Positions 40,167 through 51,494 of a stretch of DNA of 64,000 bases are shown here, in pieces (within the stretch, counting starts at the first letter, position 1; every line of letters starts with the position of its first letter). The stretch comes from Alcanivorax sp. DSM 26293 (lineage in GTDB: Bacteria; Pseudomonadota; Gammaproteobacteria; Pseudomonadales; Alcanivoracaceae), in contig NZ_FNUM01000003.1 of NCBI RefSeq assembly GCF_900107995.1, positions 361,855-425,854 of the forward strand, given 5' to 3'. Under the pieces are notes generated by a model. The model saw nothing but the letters and a program-made list of their open reading frames with translations. It ran no database searches and had not been told where the DNA came from. The position numbers were made by a program, and so were the translations under genes.

Positions 40167-42238
40167 TGTCCCGGGATTTACTGATTGAACTGGGCACCGA
40201 AGAACTGCCCCCCAAGGCACTGCCCACACTGAGTGCGGCGCTGACAGAAGAGTTTGTCCGCCAACTGGACGAAGCCGGCCTCAACCATGGTGAGGTAGAA
40301 AGCTTCGCCGCCCCACGTCGTCTGGCTGTGCTGGTGCGTGGCCTGGATGACAAGCAGGCGGATCGGGATATCGAACGCCAGGGTCCGGCCGTACAGGCGG
40401 CCTTCGACAAGGACGGTAACCCCACCAAGGCCGCGCAAGGGTTTGCGTCCTCTCTGGGTCTGAGCGTGGATCAGTTGGGCCGGCAGGACACCGGAAAAGG
40501 GGAGCGCCTGGTAGCCCAGATCACCGAGAAGGGCAAACCCGCCGCCGAGCTGATTCCCGACTTCGTTGCCCAGGCGGTACAGAAACTGCCGATCCCCAAG
40601 CGCATGCGCTGGGGCAAACGCAAGGTACAGTTTGTGCGCCCGGCCCACTGGCTGGTGGCCCTGTTCGGTGACGAGGTGGTGCCTTTCGAACTGCTGGATC
40701 TGCAGGCCGGCCGCACCAGTTACGGCCACCGGTTCCATGCCCCCGGCGCCATCGAGCTGGCCACCGCCAGCGAGTACGCCGAACGCATGGAAAAAGACGG
40801 TCATGTGATCGCCGACTTTGCTCGCCGCAAGGCCATGATTGAAGAGCAGGCCATCGCTGCCGGCAAAGAAGCCGGCGGCGCCGCACAGATCGACCCGGAC
40901 TTGCTCGACGAAGTCACCGCGCTGGTGGAATGGCCCGTGGCCCTGATGGGTAGCTTCGATGAGGACTTCCTGCGTGTGCCCCAGGAAGCCCTGATCAGCG
41001 CCATGGAAGAGCACCAGAAGTATTTCTCCGTGCTGGACGGCGACGGCAAACTGATGCCCCGTTTTATCACCATCAGCAATATCCAGTCCAAGGATGCCCA
41101 ACAGGTGATCCACGGTAACGAGAAGGTGATTCGTCCCCGTTTGGCGGATGCGGCCTTCTTTTACGACAACGACTGCAAGAAGACTCTGGCCCAGCACGGC
41201 AAGGGGCTCGCCAATGTGGTGTTCCAGCAGCAGCTGGGCACCGTGGCCGACAAGTGCGCCCGCATTGGTGGCCTGGCCGCCCTTATCGCCGAGCAGATTG
41301 GTGGCGATGCCGAACAGGCAAAACTGGCCGGTGAACTGAGCAAGGCCGACCTGAACAGCGAGATGGTGGGCGAGTTCGACACCATGCAGGGCATCATGGG
41401 TTTCTATCTGGCGCGGCTGGAAGGTCAGCCGGACGAGGTAGCCCAGGCGCTGTACGAACAGTACCTGCCACGTTTCGCTGGCGACAAGCTGCCGCAAAGC
41501 AAGACCGGCATGGCCGTGTCCCTGGCCGACAAGATCGATACCCTGGTTGGCATCTTCGGTATCGGCCAGAAACCCAGCGGCACCAAGGACCCCTACGCCC
41601 TGCGTCGGGCCACCCTGGGGGTGCTGCGCATCATCATCGAAAACCAGCTGGACCTGGACCTGCAGTACCTGCTGGAAAAAGCGGGTGATCAGCTGGAGCT
41701 GCGCATCAACCGCGCCGACGCCGCGGAAGCCTTCGAGTTCATCAAGGGGCGCTACCGGGCCATCTACCAGGAGCAGGGCATTGCCACGCCGGTGATCCTG
41801 TCGGTGCTGGCCATCGACGACGCCTGCCGCAAGCCCCTGGATTTCGATCGTCGGGTAAAAGCCGTCGCTGCCTTCCAGCCCCGGGAAGAAGCCCAGGCGC
41901 TGGCGGCTGCCAACAAGCGGGTGTCCAATATCCTCGCCAAGCTGGATCAGGCACCGCCGGAGGAAATCGACGGCGCATTGCTGGAAGACGAGGCCGAGCA
42001 GACCCTCACCAACCTGGTGGTGGCCAGCTACGAGCAGTCCGAACCGCTGCTGGAGAAGGGCAATTACCAGGGCGTGCTGGAAATGCTGGCCGAACTGCGT
42101 GAGCCGGTGGACGCCTTCTTCGACACCGTCATGGTGATGGCGGACGACGAGGCAGTACGCAATAACCGTCTGGCGCTGTTGGCCTTCCTGCGCGACCTGT
42201 TCCTGAATGTGGCGGATATCAGTCTGCTGCAGGAATAA
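40166..42238 (+). CDS. glyS: Glycine-tRNA ligase, beta subunit
   Basis: A 690-residue beta subunit that binds tRNA-Gly and is needed for the alpha subunit to work. It begins SRDLLIELGTEELPPKALPT. The HD-like region contains FFYDNDCKKTLAQHGKGLAN, and the DALR/anticodon domain (from about residue 580) ends FFDTVMVMADDEAVRNNRLA. Length and order are normal. It ends 50 bp before a strong terminator. Confidence 0.98.
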   Translation: MSRDLLIELGTEELPPKALPTLSAALTEEFVRQLDEAGLNHGEVESFAAPRRLAVLVRGLDDKQADRDIERQGPAVQAAFDKDGNPTKAAQGFASSLGLSVDQLGRQDTGKGERLVAQITEKGKPAAELIPDFVAQAVQKLPIPKRMRWGKRKVQFVRPAHWLVALFGDEVVPFELLDLQAGRTSYGHRFHAPGAIELATASEYAERMEKDGHVIADFARRKAMIEEQAIAAGKEAGGAAQIDPDLLDEVTALVEWPVALMGSFDEDFLRVPQEALISAMEEHQKYFSVLDGDGKLMPRFITISNIQSKDAQQVIHGNEKVIRPRLADAAFFYDNDCKKTLAQHGKGLANVVFQQQLGTVADKCARIGGLAALIAEQIGGDAEQAKLAGELSKADLNSEMVGEFDTMQGIMGFYLARLEGQPDEVAQALYEQYLPRFAGDKLPQSKTGMAVSLADKIDTLVGIFGIGQKPSGTKDPYALRRATLGVLRIIIENQLDLDLQYLLEKAGDQLELRINRADAAEAFEFIKGRYRAIYQEQGIATPVILSVLAIDDACRKPLDFDRRVKAVAAFQPREEAQALAAANKRVSNILAKLDQAPPEEIDGALLEDEAEQTLTNLVVASYEQSEPLLEKGNYQGVLEMLAELREPVDAFFDTVMVMADDEAVRNNRLALLAFLRDLFLNVADISLLQE

Positions 42239-42287
42239 ATGGGCGCTTGCACGCAACACGCTTCAGGCAAGCACGCGAAAAAAACAG

Positions 42288-42313
42288 GGCCGCTTTCCAG
42301 CGGCCTTTGTTTA
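42288..42313 (+). terminator. Rho-independent terminator of glyQS
   Basis: GGCCGCT-TTCC-AGCGGCC (42288-42305) followed by TTTGTTT. It lies 50 bp after the glyS stop. Confidence 0.85.
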
Positions 42314-42419
42314 TCCGTAGGAACGCCTTCAATTTTTCCGGTAACGTGTTGCTAACCTGAAACCCTTTCGCCATGCGAGCATGGCTCCTGCGGACACGAT
42401 TGGTATTGGGCAAGAATCC

Positions 42420-42962
42420 ATGAACAACCTCATCATCCTCGACCGCGACGGTGTCATCAACGAAGACTCCGACGCCTATATCAAGACACTGGACGAGTGG
42501 ATTCCCCTGCCGGGCAGCATTGACGCCATTGCCCGGCTCAGCCGGGCAGGCTATACCGTAGTGGTCGCCACCAACCAATCCGGTATTGCCCGTGGCTATT
42601 TCACGGTGGCAACACTGGATGCCATGCATAAACGTCTGACGGATCTGGTCCGTGACGCCGGTGGAGAGATGGGCAAGATCTTTTATTGCCCCCACGGGCC
42701 GGATGACGGTTGCCTCTGCCGTAAACCCGCACCCGGTCTGATTGACCAGATTGTTACCGAGTATGGCGATGTCACCGGCGTCCCCATGATTGGTGATAGC
42801 CTACGGGATCTGGAAGCCGGGGTTGCCCGGGGTTGCAAACCGGTACTGGTATTAACCGGCAAGGGATTAAAAACACAGGACAAGGGTTTGCCCGCCACAC
42901 TGGGTCAGGTGGACGTTTATCATTCTCTGGCCGATTTTACGGATAATATGTTGAAGGATTAG
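42420..42962 (+). CDS. gmhB: D-glycero-beta-D-manno-heptose-1,7-bisphosphate 7-phosphatase
   Basis: A HAD phosphatase of ADP-heptose synthesis for lipopolysaccharide core. The 180 residues include ILDRDGVINEDSDAYIKT (nucleophile Asp), VVATNQSGIARGYF, the zinc loop CPHGPDDGCLCRKPAPGL with its Cys/His ligands, and MIGDSLRDLEAG. The ATG at 42420 begins MNNLIILDRDG. It is followed after 2 bp by plsC, and the pair occupies the same place as in Pseudomonas. Function as GmhB rather than histidinol phosphatase is favoured by the zinc loop and the locus. Confidence 0.95.
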   Translation: MNNLIILDRDGVINEDSDAYIKTLDEWIPLPGSIDAIARLSRAGYTVVVATNQSGIARGYFTVATLDAMHKRLTDLVRDAGGEMGKIFYCPHGPDDGCLCRKPAPGLIDQIVTEYGDVTGVPMIGDSLRDLEAGVARGCKPVLVLTGKGLKTQDKGLPATLGQVDVYHSLADFTDNMLKD

Positions 42963-42964
42963 GC

Positions 42965-43693
42965 ATGACCCAGCACACGCATTACTCGCTGTCGATCAAG
43001 ATCCGCAGCGTCCTCTTCTTCGTGCTGTATAACCTGGCTGGCATTATCCACAGTTTTTTCTGTGTTCTGATCGGTCCCTTCCTGCCTTACCGACGCCGGT
43101 ATCAATTCGTTAACCTGTGGACCCGGTTTGCCATGTGGTTGCTGAAACACCTCAATGGCGTTCGTATAAAGGTGGAAGGCCAGGACAATCTGCCCCCCGG
43201 CGCCTTCGTGGTACTGGCAAATCACCAGAGCAGTTTTGAAACCTTCTATATGCAGTTGCTGATCAGCCCCCAGGCCACGGTTCTGAAACGCGAGTTACTG
43301 TGGCTGCCTTTTTTTGGTTGGGGTCTGGCATTGCTCAAACCCATTACCATCAATCGGCGTAATGGCAGTGCGGCGTTAAAATCCGTGTTGCAACAGGGCA
43401 AGCAACGACTGGGGCAGGGCATTCCCGTGGTCATTTACCCGGAAGGAACCCGTCAGGCTCCGGGCACCCTGGGGAAATTCAATCACGGTGGTTCCATGCT
43501 GGCTTGCCAGGCCGGTGTGCCGGTGGTGGCGATCAGCCATAACAGTGGAAACTGTTGGCCGGCCCGTTCCTGGATACGCCTGCCGGGCACCATTACCCTT
43601 CGCATCAGCCCACCGATTCACAGTGATGGAAAAAAGGCCAAGGCGATTACCGAAGAAGCGGAAACGTGGATTCACCAGCATTATCCTGGATAA
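42965..43693 (+). CDS. plsC: 1-acyl-sn-glycerol-3-phosphate acyltransferase
   Basis: A 242-residue membrane-associated acyltransferase that makes phosphatidic acid. An N-terminal hydrophobic helix (VLFFVLYNLAGIIHSFFCVL) anchors it. The catalytic motif is NHQSSFET, so the usual HX4D appears as HX4E, a form common in the Pseudomonas-type origin-linked enzymes. It is followed by FGWGLALLKPITINRRN and VIYPEGTRQAPG. It starts 2 bp after gmhB and is co-transcribed with it. Confidence 0.93.
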   Translation: MTQHTHYSLSIKIRSVLFFVLYNLAGIIHSFFCVLIGPFLPYRRRYQFVNLWTRFAMWLLKHLNGVRIKVEGQDNLPPGAFVVLANHQSSFETFYMQLLISPQATVLKRELLWLPFFGWGLALLKPITINRRNGSAALKSVLQQGKQRLGQGIPVVIYPEGTRQAPGTLGKFNHGGSMLACQAGVPVVAISHNSGNCWPARSWIRLPGTITLRISPPIHSDGKKAKAITEEAETWIHQHYPG

Positions 43694-43804
43694 TGCGATT
43701 CAAATCGTTTTTTATTATTTATCTGCCACGAGTTTAATTGCCTTTGCCCGGTAAAATAACTAGAGTTTGTGCCGCTGTTAATCATCGATAACAAGGGCTA
43801 CTCA

Positions 43805-44164
43805 ATGAGCATTAATCTTGATGAACTTTCCGTTGATGAACTGGAAAAACTGATCAAGCAAGCAGAATCCGCACTGGACAAGAAACGCAAGGCTGAGCTG
43901 AAGAATGCCCAGGCGGTACTTGAGAAGATGGCCAAGGATCTGGGCGTTTCTCCGGAAGCATTGCTGAAGGACACCGCCGGCAAAAAGAAAGCCACCCGCA
44001 AGAAAGCCACCAAGAAGAAAGCCAGTGGCGTGCGTCGTCCGGCCAAGGTGAAATACCGCGACCCGAACGACAGCAGCAACACCTGGACCGGCCGTGGCAA
44101 ACGTCCGCTGTGGCTGCAGGGCGCACTGGAGAAGGGCGCCAAGCTGGAAGATTTTGCTGTATAA
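43805..44164 (+). CDS. H-NS-family nucleoid protein
   Basis: A 119-residue H-NS/Hvr-type DNA-binding protein. The N-terminal half is a charged coiled coil for oligomerisation (ELEKLIKQAESALDKKRKAE). A linker rich in Lys and Ala (KKKATRKKATKKKASGVRR) resembles histone-like tails. The C-terminal domain reads KYRDPNDSSNTWTGRGKRPL, with the GRG(K/R)P minor-groove hook. It likely silences AT-rich DNA. The ATG at 43805 is preferred (MSINLDELSVDELEK). A strong terminator follows. It sits among the origin genes, near gyrB. Confidence 0.92.
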   Translation: MSINLDELSVDELEKLIKQAESALDKKRKAELKNAQAVLEKMAKDLGVSPEALLKDTAGKKKATRKKATKKKASGVRRPAKVKYRDPNDSSNTWTGRGKRPLWLQGALEKGAKLEDFAV

Positions 44165-44191
44165 ATCGCAGCGCGTTTCAGCCGACAAGGC

Positions 44192-44226
44192 ACAAAAAAA
44201 GCGAACCTTCGGGTTCGCTTTTTTTA
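44192..44226. terminator. Bidirectional terminator after the H-NS gene
   Basis: AAGCGAACC-TTCG-GGTTCGCTT (44199-44220) has a UUCG-type loop, an upstream A-run and a downstream T-run. It serves the H-NS gene and could also stop leftward transcripts from gyrB. Confidence 0.9.
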
Positions 44227-44240
44227 TGTGTCACCACAGT

Positions 44241-44330
44241 GTCGAGTGACGAGAAGCGAGTATCGAAAGGCAAAATCCAGAGTCAAATATTCCGGTTTTC
44301 GCGACTCGATACTCCTACCTGGTGACTCGC
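44241..44330. repeat. Palindromic repeat family B, copy 4
   Basis: GTCGAGTGACGAGAAGCGAG then TATCGAAAGGCAAAA on the left mirrors TTTTCGCGACTCGATACTCC and TACCTGGTGACTCGCC on the right, with a 20-nt AT-rich middle. It lies between the convergent H-NS and gyrB ends. Confidence 0.7.
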
Positions 44331-44393
44331 CTTGCATGGGAGCCTGCCTGCAAGCGAAATACCATTACCTGCAAGCGGGTCCCACATCACCCC

Positions 44394-46820
<2,427 letters not shown>

Positions 46821-47930
46821 TTATTCACTCCCGGTGAGGGGCCGAAGTTGGCCATGTTCCACGTGGAACATTTTGCTCTCGATCGCCCGTAACGCTTTAT
46901 TCTGTTGCACCACCGCCTCCCATTGAGGCTGATCCAGTGCGGTAATCAGTGTCTGGTGACCTGTGGAGGCCAGAAACCCCAGCATCTGATTACGGTGTTC
47001 TTCGTCCAGCTCTGCCGCCAGATCATCCACCAGCAAGGTACAGACTTTACCCGCCTGACTGATCAGGGGCAGCTGAGCCAGCACCAGACCATAGGCAACA
47101 AGCTTGGCCTGGCCCCGGGAGAGGCGATCTCGTGCCACCACGCCCCGGGTTTCGATACGAATATCACTGCGGTGAAACCCTGCCTGGCTAAACCCACGCC
47201 GGATATCATCCTGGCGCAGGCGAGACAGCGCATCCGCATAGCTCTCATCTTTTTGCAGCCCTGTCTGCAGCTGAACGCGAATTTTCAGCTCCGGTGCCAG
47301 ATGGGACAACACCGTATCCAGCCCCGTCTGCAGCGCCTGTAAATAGCGACGGCGTAACCCTTCGATTCTATCAGAAGTCTGGGCCAGTTGCTGGTCCCAA
47401 AACCCCAGTTCCCGAGGGTTCGGACGCCCGGTACGCAGCAGGGCATTTCGTTGCTTCAGGGCTGCCGAGGCAGTGCGCCATACCGGCATAAACTCATGTT
47501 CCACGTGGAACATTCCCCAGTCCATGAAACGCCGTCGCAGGGCCGAGGCACCAAAAACCAGCTCCACGGAAGTGGGGTGAAGCGCCAGGACCGGCAAGAG
47601 TCCGGCCACTTCACTAAGGGCTTTGGGCGTCTCACCATTCAGCTTGATGGCATCAATACCCCCAGGCGTACGTCGCACCCCCAACCGATGATGCTTCTCT
47701 TCGCACACAACTTCCGCATACAGGGTAGCCGCCGGGGCACCGTCGCGGACCAGCCGGGACAACCTGCCACCACGGAACGACCGGCCGCCGCTGCCAATAA
47801 AATAGATGGCCTCCAGCAGGCTGGTCTTGCCACTGCCGTTGTCGCCCAGGATCACATTCAGGGAAGGGGAGAGGGCAATGTCCAGCTGACGGTAATTGCG
47901 AAAATCTCCGAGCTGGAGACGACTCAACAT
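46821..47930 (-). CDS. recF: DNA replication and repair protein RecF
   Basis: A 369-residue SMC-like ATPase that helps load RecA at gaps. Walker A GDNGSGKTSLLEAI is at residues 30-43; the signature segment is near LSRGQAKLVAYGL, and the Walker B LLVDDLAAELD follows. Two identical FHVEH pentapeptides (in GMFHVEHEF, about residue 142, and KMFHVEHGQ at the C-terminus) are encoded by perfect parS palindromes, so the DNA constrains the protein there. The last 16 residues after FHVEH extend past the normal RecF end. A terminator separates it from dnaN upstream. Confidence 0.98.
   Translation of the reverse strand: MLSRLQLGDFRNYRQLDIALSPSLNVILGDNGSGKTSLLEAIYFIGSGGRSFRGGRLSRLVRDGAPAATLYAEVVCEEKHHRLGVRRTPGGIDAIKLNGETPKALSEVAGLLPVLALHPTSVELVFGASALRRRFMDWGMFHVEHEFMPVWRTASAALKQRNALLRTGRPNPRELGFWDQQLAQTSDRIEGLRRRYLQALQTGLDTVLSHLAPELKIRVQLQTGLQKDESYADALSRLRQDDIRRGFSQAGFHRSDIRIETRGVVARDRLSRGQAKLVAYGLVLAQLPLISQAGKVCTLLVDDLAAELDEEHRNQMLGFLASTGHQTLITALDQPQWEAVVQQNKALRAIESKMFHVEHGQLRPLTGSE
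46855..46870. promoter_or_regulatory. parS: parS centromere site 1
   Basis: TGTTCCACGTGGAACA, a perfect 16-bp palindrome, lies in the 3' end of recF. It equals the parS sequence bound by ParB in Pseudomonas and is close to the general consensus TGTTNCACGTGAAACA. Confidence 0.93.
47497..47512. promoter_or_regulatory. parS: parS centromere site 2
   Basis: A second identical TGTTCCACGTGGAACA in the middle of recF, 642 bp from the first and about 3.4 kb from oriC. Together they would nucleate ParB for origin segregation. Confidence 0.93.
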
Positions 47931-48063
47931 AGAAAGGAATCCACCCGCTACACAACCAGGGAGGCCGTCATTGCGGCCAGAAATGAATCACTCGATTGTA
48001 GCCCAGGGAGAGGGGCAGGGCACAGCGCCTAAATGGAAAGGAACAGAACACAGAACACTTAAG

Positions 48064-48096
48064 CCAAAAAAAACCCGGCATCGCAGCCGGGTTTTT
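48064..48096 (-). terminator. Rho-independent terminator after dnaN
   Basis: AAACCCGGC (48071-48079) pairs with GCCGGGTTT (48086-48094) around ATCGCA, with A8 and T5 flanks that make it work on both strands. It lies 30 bp after the dnaN stop and splits dnaA-dnaN from recF-gyrB. Confidence 0.88.
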
Positions 48097-48126
48097 GCAG
48101 ACCTGGGATCAGCCATCAGCCAGCGA

Positions 48127-49227
48127 TCACAACCGCATGGGCATGACCACATACAGGGCCGCCTTGCTCTCCGGATCCAGCACCAGGGCGCTGCTGTTGC
48201 TGTCACCCATTTCCAGCTCTGCCTGGGTGCCGGCCATGGTATTCAGCACATCCAGCAGATAGCTCACATTGAAGCCAATCTCCAGGGGCTGACCATTGAA
48301 GTCCACGGACACTTCTTCTTCCGCTTCTTCCTGCTCCGGGTTGTTGGCAACGATGCGCAGGCTGCCCTCAGACAACTGCACCCGCACACCCCGGTATTTC
48401 TCGTTGGACAGGATCGCTACCCGGGCCAGGGCCTGACGCAGGGTTTCCCGATCGGCAATGATGGTGCGAGAACCCTCTTTCGGAATCACCCGGTCGTACT
48501 CGGGGAACTTGCCGTCCACCAGCTTGGAGGTAAACGTAATCGCCCCGACCACGATACGGACGTGGTTGCGCCCCACGGTCAGGCGAGCATTTTCACCGGC
48601 ATCACCAAGAATACGGGACAGTTCCATCACCCCTTTACGGGGCAGAATCACCGAGGCTTCTTCCACCGGCATATCCAGCTCAGCATCACACAGGGCCAGA
48701 CGATGGCCATCGGTGGCCACCGCGCGCAGACGCCCCGGCTTCAGCTCGAACAGCATGCCATTGAGGTAATAGCGCACGTCCTGCTGGGCCATGGAGAAGG
48801 CGGTGCGATCAATCAGACCCCGCAATACCCCCGGCTGAATATCCAGCGTGGAGCCAGCGGCATCTTCTTCCAGATTGGGAAACTCGGAGGCAGGCAGGGT
48901 AGAGAGGGTGAAACGGCTGCGACCGGAACGGACCAGCATGCGCTCGCCATCAACTTCAAAGCGAATGTCGGCCTCCGCCGGCAGGCTCTTGGCAATATCC
49001 ACCAGCTTGCGGGCCGGGACTGTGGTTTCACCTGCCTGGTGCTCCCCCTCCAGGGGCAGGCGAGCAACCAGCTCCAGCTCCAGATCGGTGCCGGTCATGG
49101 AAAGCTGTCCATCGCCGACTTCCAGCAAGACATTGGACAGCACCGGCAGTGTCTGCCGTTTTTCCACCACTGCGGCCACCTGTTGCAGGGGCTTGAGCAG
49201 TTGTTCTCTATTGATTGAGAATTTCAT
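48127..49227 (-). CDS. dnaN: DNA polymerase III beta sliding clamp
   Basis: A 366-residue clamp, the same length as in E. coli; the homodimer rings DNA and tethers polymerases. It begins MKFSINREQLLKPLQQVAAV, contains the three repeated domains, and ends with SKAALYVVMPMRL, the family's PMRL tail that lines the client-binding cleft. It lies 91 bp from dnaA on the same strand and is followed by a terminator. Confidence 0.99.
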   Translation of the reverse strand: MKFSINREQLLKPLQQVAAVVEKRQTLPVLSNVLLEVGDGQLSMTGTDLELELVARLPLEGEHQAGETTVPARKLVDIAKSLPAEADIRFEVDGERMLVRSGRSRFTLSTLPASEFPNLEEDAAGSTLDIQPGVLRGLIDRTAFSMAQQDVRYYLNGMLFELKPGRLRAVATDGHRLALCDAELDMPVEEASVILPRKGVMELSRILGDAGENARLTVGRNHVRIVVGAITFTSKLVDGKFPEYDRVIPKEGSRTIIADRETLRQALARVAILSNEKYRGVRVQLSEGSLRIVANNPEQEEAEEEVSVDFNGQPLEIGFNVSYLLDVLNTMAGTQAELEMGDSNSSALVLDPESKAALYVVMPMRL

Positions 49228-49318
49228 CGCGCTTTCCCGTTCTGGTTATTTGGGCCAGAGGCTCCCGGCCCCTTCCTTTACTATGCACAGAACCGGCCAC
49301 CGGGCCGGGCTCTCCCCG

Positions 49319-50728
49319 TCAGGACGTCAACGTCCGTAACAGGCTCTGATAATCTTCCTCGATTTCCGGATTGGATTCCCGCAGCTGCAACACCTTACGA
49401 CAGGCATGCAATACGGTGGTGTGATCACGGCCACCAAAATTCTCACCAATCTCCGGCAGGCTGTGGCTGGTCAGCTCCTTGGACAAGGCCATGGCCACTT
49501 GCCGGGGTCTCGCCACCGAACGGGTCCGCCGGGGTGAGAGCAGGTCGTTGATCTTGATCTTGTAGTACTCGGCCACCACCCGCTGGATGTTGTCGATACT
49601 GATCTGCCGTGCCTGCAGGGCAATCAGATCCTTCAGCGCTTCCTTGATCAGGCCGATATCGATCTGCGCCCCGGTGAACCGCACATGAGCGATCACCCGG
49701 CGCAGCGCGCCTTCCAGTTCCCGTACATTAGAACGGATTCGTTGCGCGATAAAGAAGGCCGCGTCATTGGGCAAATCCACCTTGGCTTCTTCCGCCTTCT
49801 TTTTCAGGATCGCCACGCGGGTCTCCAGCTCCGGCGGTTCCATGGGCTGGGACAACCCCCAACCGAACCGGCTCTTGAGCCGCTCCTCCAGACCATCCAC
49901 TTCCTTGGGGAATTTGTCACAGGTGAGGATGATCTGCTGACCATTTTCCAGCAACGCATTAAAGGTATGGAAGAACTCTTCCTGGGACTGCTCCTTACCT
50001 GCAAAGAATTGAATATCATCAATCAGCAAGGCGTCCACGGAGCGGTAAAAGCGCTTGAACTCATTAATGGTCTTGTTGCGCAGGGCAGAAATCATGTCTG
50101 CCACAAACCGCTCACTGTGCAGGTAGACCACCTTGGCATTGGGGTTGCGCCGCAGCAGCTCATTACCCACCGCGTGCATCAGGTGGGTCTTGCCCAGGCC
50201 CACACCGCCATACAACAACAACGGGTTATAGCCATGGCTGGCAGGGTTCTCCGCCACCTGCTGGGCAGCAGCCGCCGCCATGCGGTTGGACTTGCCTTCC
50301 ACAAAGGTAGAAAAGGTAAAGCCGGTATTGAGATTGCTGCGATGTTTGCGGGCCCCGCCCAGCGCCGTGGGCTGCGGTTTGCTCTCTGCCAGCTCAGGGG
50401 TACGCATATGACCGGAAGAGGGCGCAGCCGCGCTGGCAGGGGCCGGAGAGGACGTCTGTGGCGGCGGGGTGGGCATACGGCTGGATCCCACCTCCAGGCG
50501 TAACTGGGGCAGCGCACCGCTCTGCAATTCGCCCAGCACCTCACCGATGCGATCCATGTACTTGTCGCGTACCCAGTCCACCACAAACCGGTTGGGGGCA
50601 AACAGCGTCAGCTCGGCGCCATCCGCAGATGCAGCCACCTGTAATGGCCGGATCCACATGTTGTACTGCTGTGACGGCAACTCATCCTCGAGTCGGGTCA
50701 GGCAGCGTTGCCAGAGCTCTTCAGACAC
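49319..50728 (-). CDS. dnaA: Chromosomal replication initiator DnaA
   Basis: AAA+ initiator that binds oriC and opens it. Domain I is at about 1-85 ([20 protein letters not shown]), domain II is a Pro/Ala/Ser linker (about 88-140), and domain III has Walker [11 protein letters not shown] and Walker [12 protein letters not shown]. Domain IV ends with the DNA-binding [16 protein letters not shown] choose the GTG at 50728 (469 residues), which has AAGG 8 nt upstream; a GTG two codons earlier lies too close to that site. The gene reads away from oriC. Confidence 0.98.
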   Translation of the reverse strand: MSEELWQRCLTRLEDELPSQQYNMWIRPLQVAASADGAELTLFAPNRFVVDWVRDKYMDRIGEVLGELQSGALPQLRLEVGSSRMPTPPPQTSSPAPASAAAPSSGHMRTPELAESKPQPTALGGARKHRSNLNTGFTFSTFVEGKSNRMAAAAAQQVAENPASHGYNPLLLYGGVGLGKTHLMHAVGNELLRRNPNAKVVYLHSERFVADMISALRNKTINEFKRFYRSVDALLIDDIQFFAGKEQSQEEFFHTFNALLENGQQIILTCDKFPKEVDGLEERLKSRFGWGLSQPMEPPELETRVAILKKKAEEAKVDLPNDAAFFIAQRIRSNVRELEGALRRVIAHVRFTGAQIDIGLIKEALKDLIALQARQISIDNIQRVVAEYYKIKINDLLSPRRTRSVARPRQVAMALSKELTSHSLPEIGENFGGRDHTTVLHACRKVLQLRESNPEIEEDYQSLLRTLTS

Positions 50729-51135
50729 GCACACGCCTTATTATCCTGAACGATACTGCTCTTCTGCCCACAGGCGCGAAAGAACAAGGAACCCGACCGC
50801 GAAAGGACTCACAGTCCAGCGGCACTTCGGGCCCTGAATCGTCTTTATGAACTGAATGAAATTTCGGTCAACGAACCGCAATTTGGCCCGTCATTCTACC
50901 CCCTCCAGGCGATAACTATCCACAGGACAGCGGGGATTTTTCTGGCTTTATTTCTGTGGATAAGTAGGGCCATAACCCTGTGCGGGGATACAGGGACAAC
51001 CCGGTGGACAACCACCGGGATAATTTGTACCCACATTTAATGACAGCTCGTCCCCCGCTCGTCCCCAGTACTTACACACAATGGTACGCAAGTTATCAAC
51101 GAAGCAACGCATTGATAAATATATGCTTTTATTGC

Positions 51136-51210
51136 TTATCCACAAAAAGCCGCTTCCCCTATTAAAACTACTACTACTAAAAACATTTAAATATTTAAGT
51201 TCTATTAACA
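51136..51210 (+). promoter_or_regulatory. DnaA box, GC spacer, DnaA-trio and unwinding element
   Basis: TTATCCACA (51136-51144) is followed by a GC-rich GCCGCTTCCCCT (51149-51160) and by CTACTACTACTA (51168-51179). The latter reads 3'-GATGATGATGAT-5' on the other strand, the published DnaA-trio pattern. The AT-rich stretch AAAAACATTTAAATATTTAA follows directly. This order is the basal unwinding system described for bacterial origins. Confidence 0.8.
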
Positions 51211-51249
51211 GTTCTCTCCAGCCCGCTTTGCACAAGGCTGAAAAGCCGA

Positions 51250-51278
51250 TTGACAGGGGATTTCCCTTTCCCTAGACT
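51250..51278 (+). promoter_or_regulatory. Sigma-70 promoter of rpmH-rnpA
   Basis: A perfect -35 TTGACA (51250-51255), a 17-nt spacer and TAGACT (51273-51278) as the -10. The expected start is about 40 bp before the rpmH ATG. Confidence 0.85.
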
Positions 51279-51321
51279 TGCCGGCCTTCTAATTGCTGTC
51301 TCATTCCATGGGGAAGACACC

Positions 51322-51456
51322 ATGAAACGCACATTTCAGCCCAGCGTACTCAAACGCAAACGTGCCCACGGTTTCCGTGCTCGCATGGCGACTAAAAACG
51401 GTCGTAAAATTCTGGCCGCTCGTCGTGCCAAGGGTCGTAAGCGGTTGGCTGCCTGA
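51322..51456 (+). CDS. rpmH: Ribosomal protein L34 (bL34)
   Basis: 44 residues, [20 protein letters not shown] onward, rich in Lys and Arg; the family length and sequence are complete. A structural protein of the large ribosomal subunit. GGGGAAG precedes the ATG. A strong promoter lies 44 bp upstream, and rnpA follows after 38 bp. Confidence 0.98.
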
Positions 51457-51494
51457 GCCAACCGTTTTACTCCGCCCTCCTGGCTGAGGTAACA

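Larger units (their letters stand above)
50729..51321. other. oriC: Chromosomal replication origin (oriC) between dnaA and rpmH
   Basis: A 593-bp non-coding interval. It contains perfect DnaA boxes at 50955-50963 (TGTGGATAA) and 51136-51144 (TTATCCACA). Near-matches are CTATCCACA at 50916-50924, TTATCAACG at 51093-51101 and TTACACACA at 51072-51080. After the last perfect box come a GC-rich stretch, four CTA triplets and an AT-rich zone. The rpmH promoter ends the interval. The location between dnaA and rpmH is the classical Pseudomonas-type origin. Confidence 0.93.

Noticed and set aside
40178..42259. 693-codon frame antisense to glyS
   Set aside because: glyS is unmistakable; the antisense frame has no family features.
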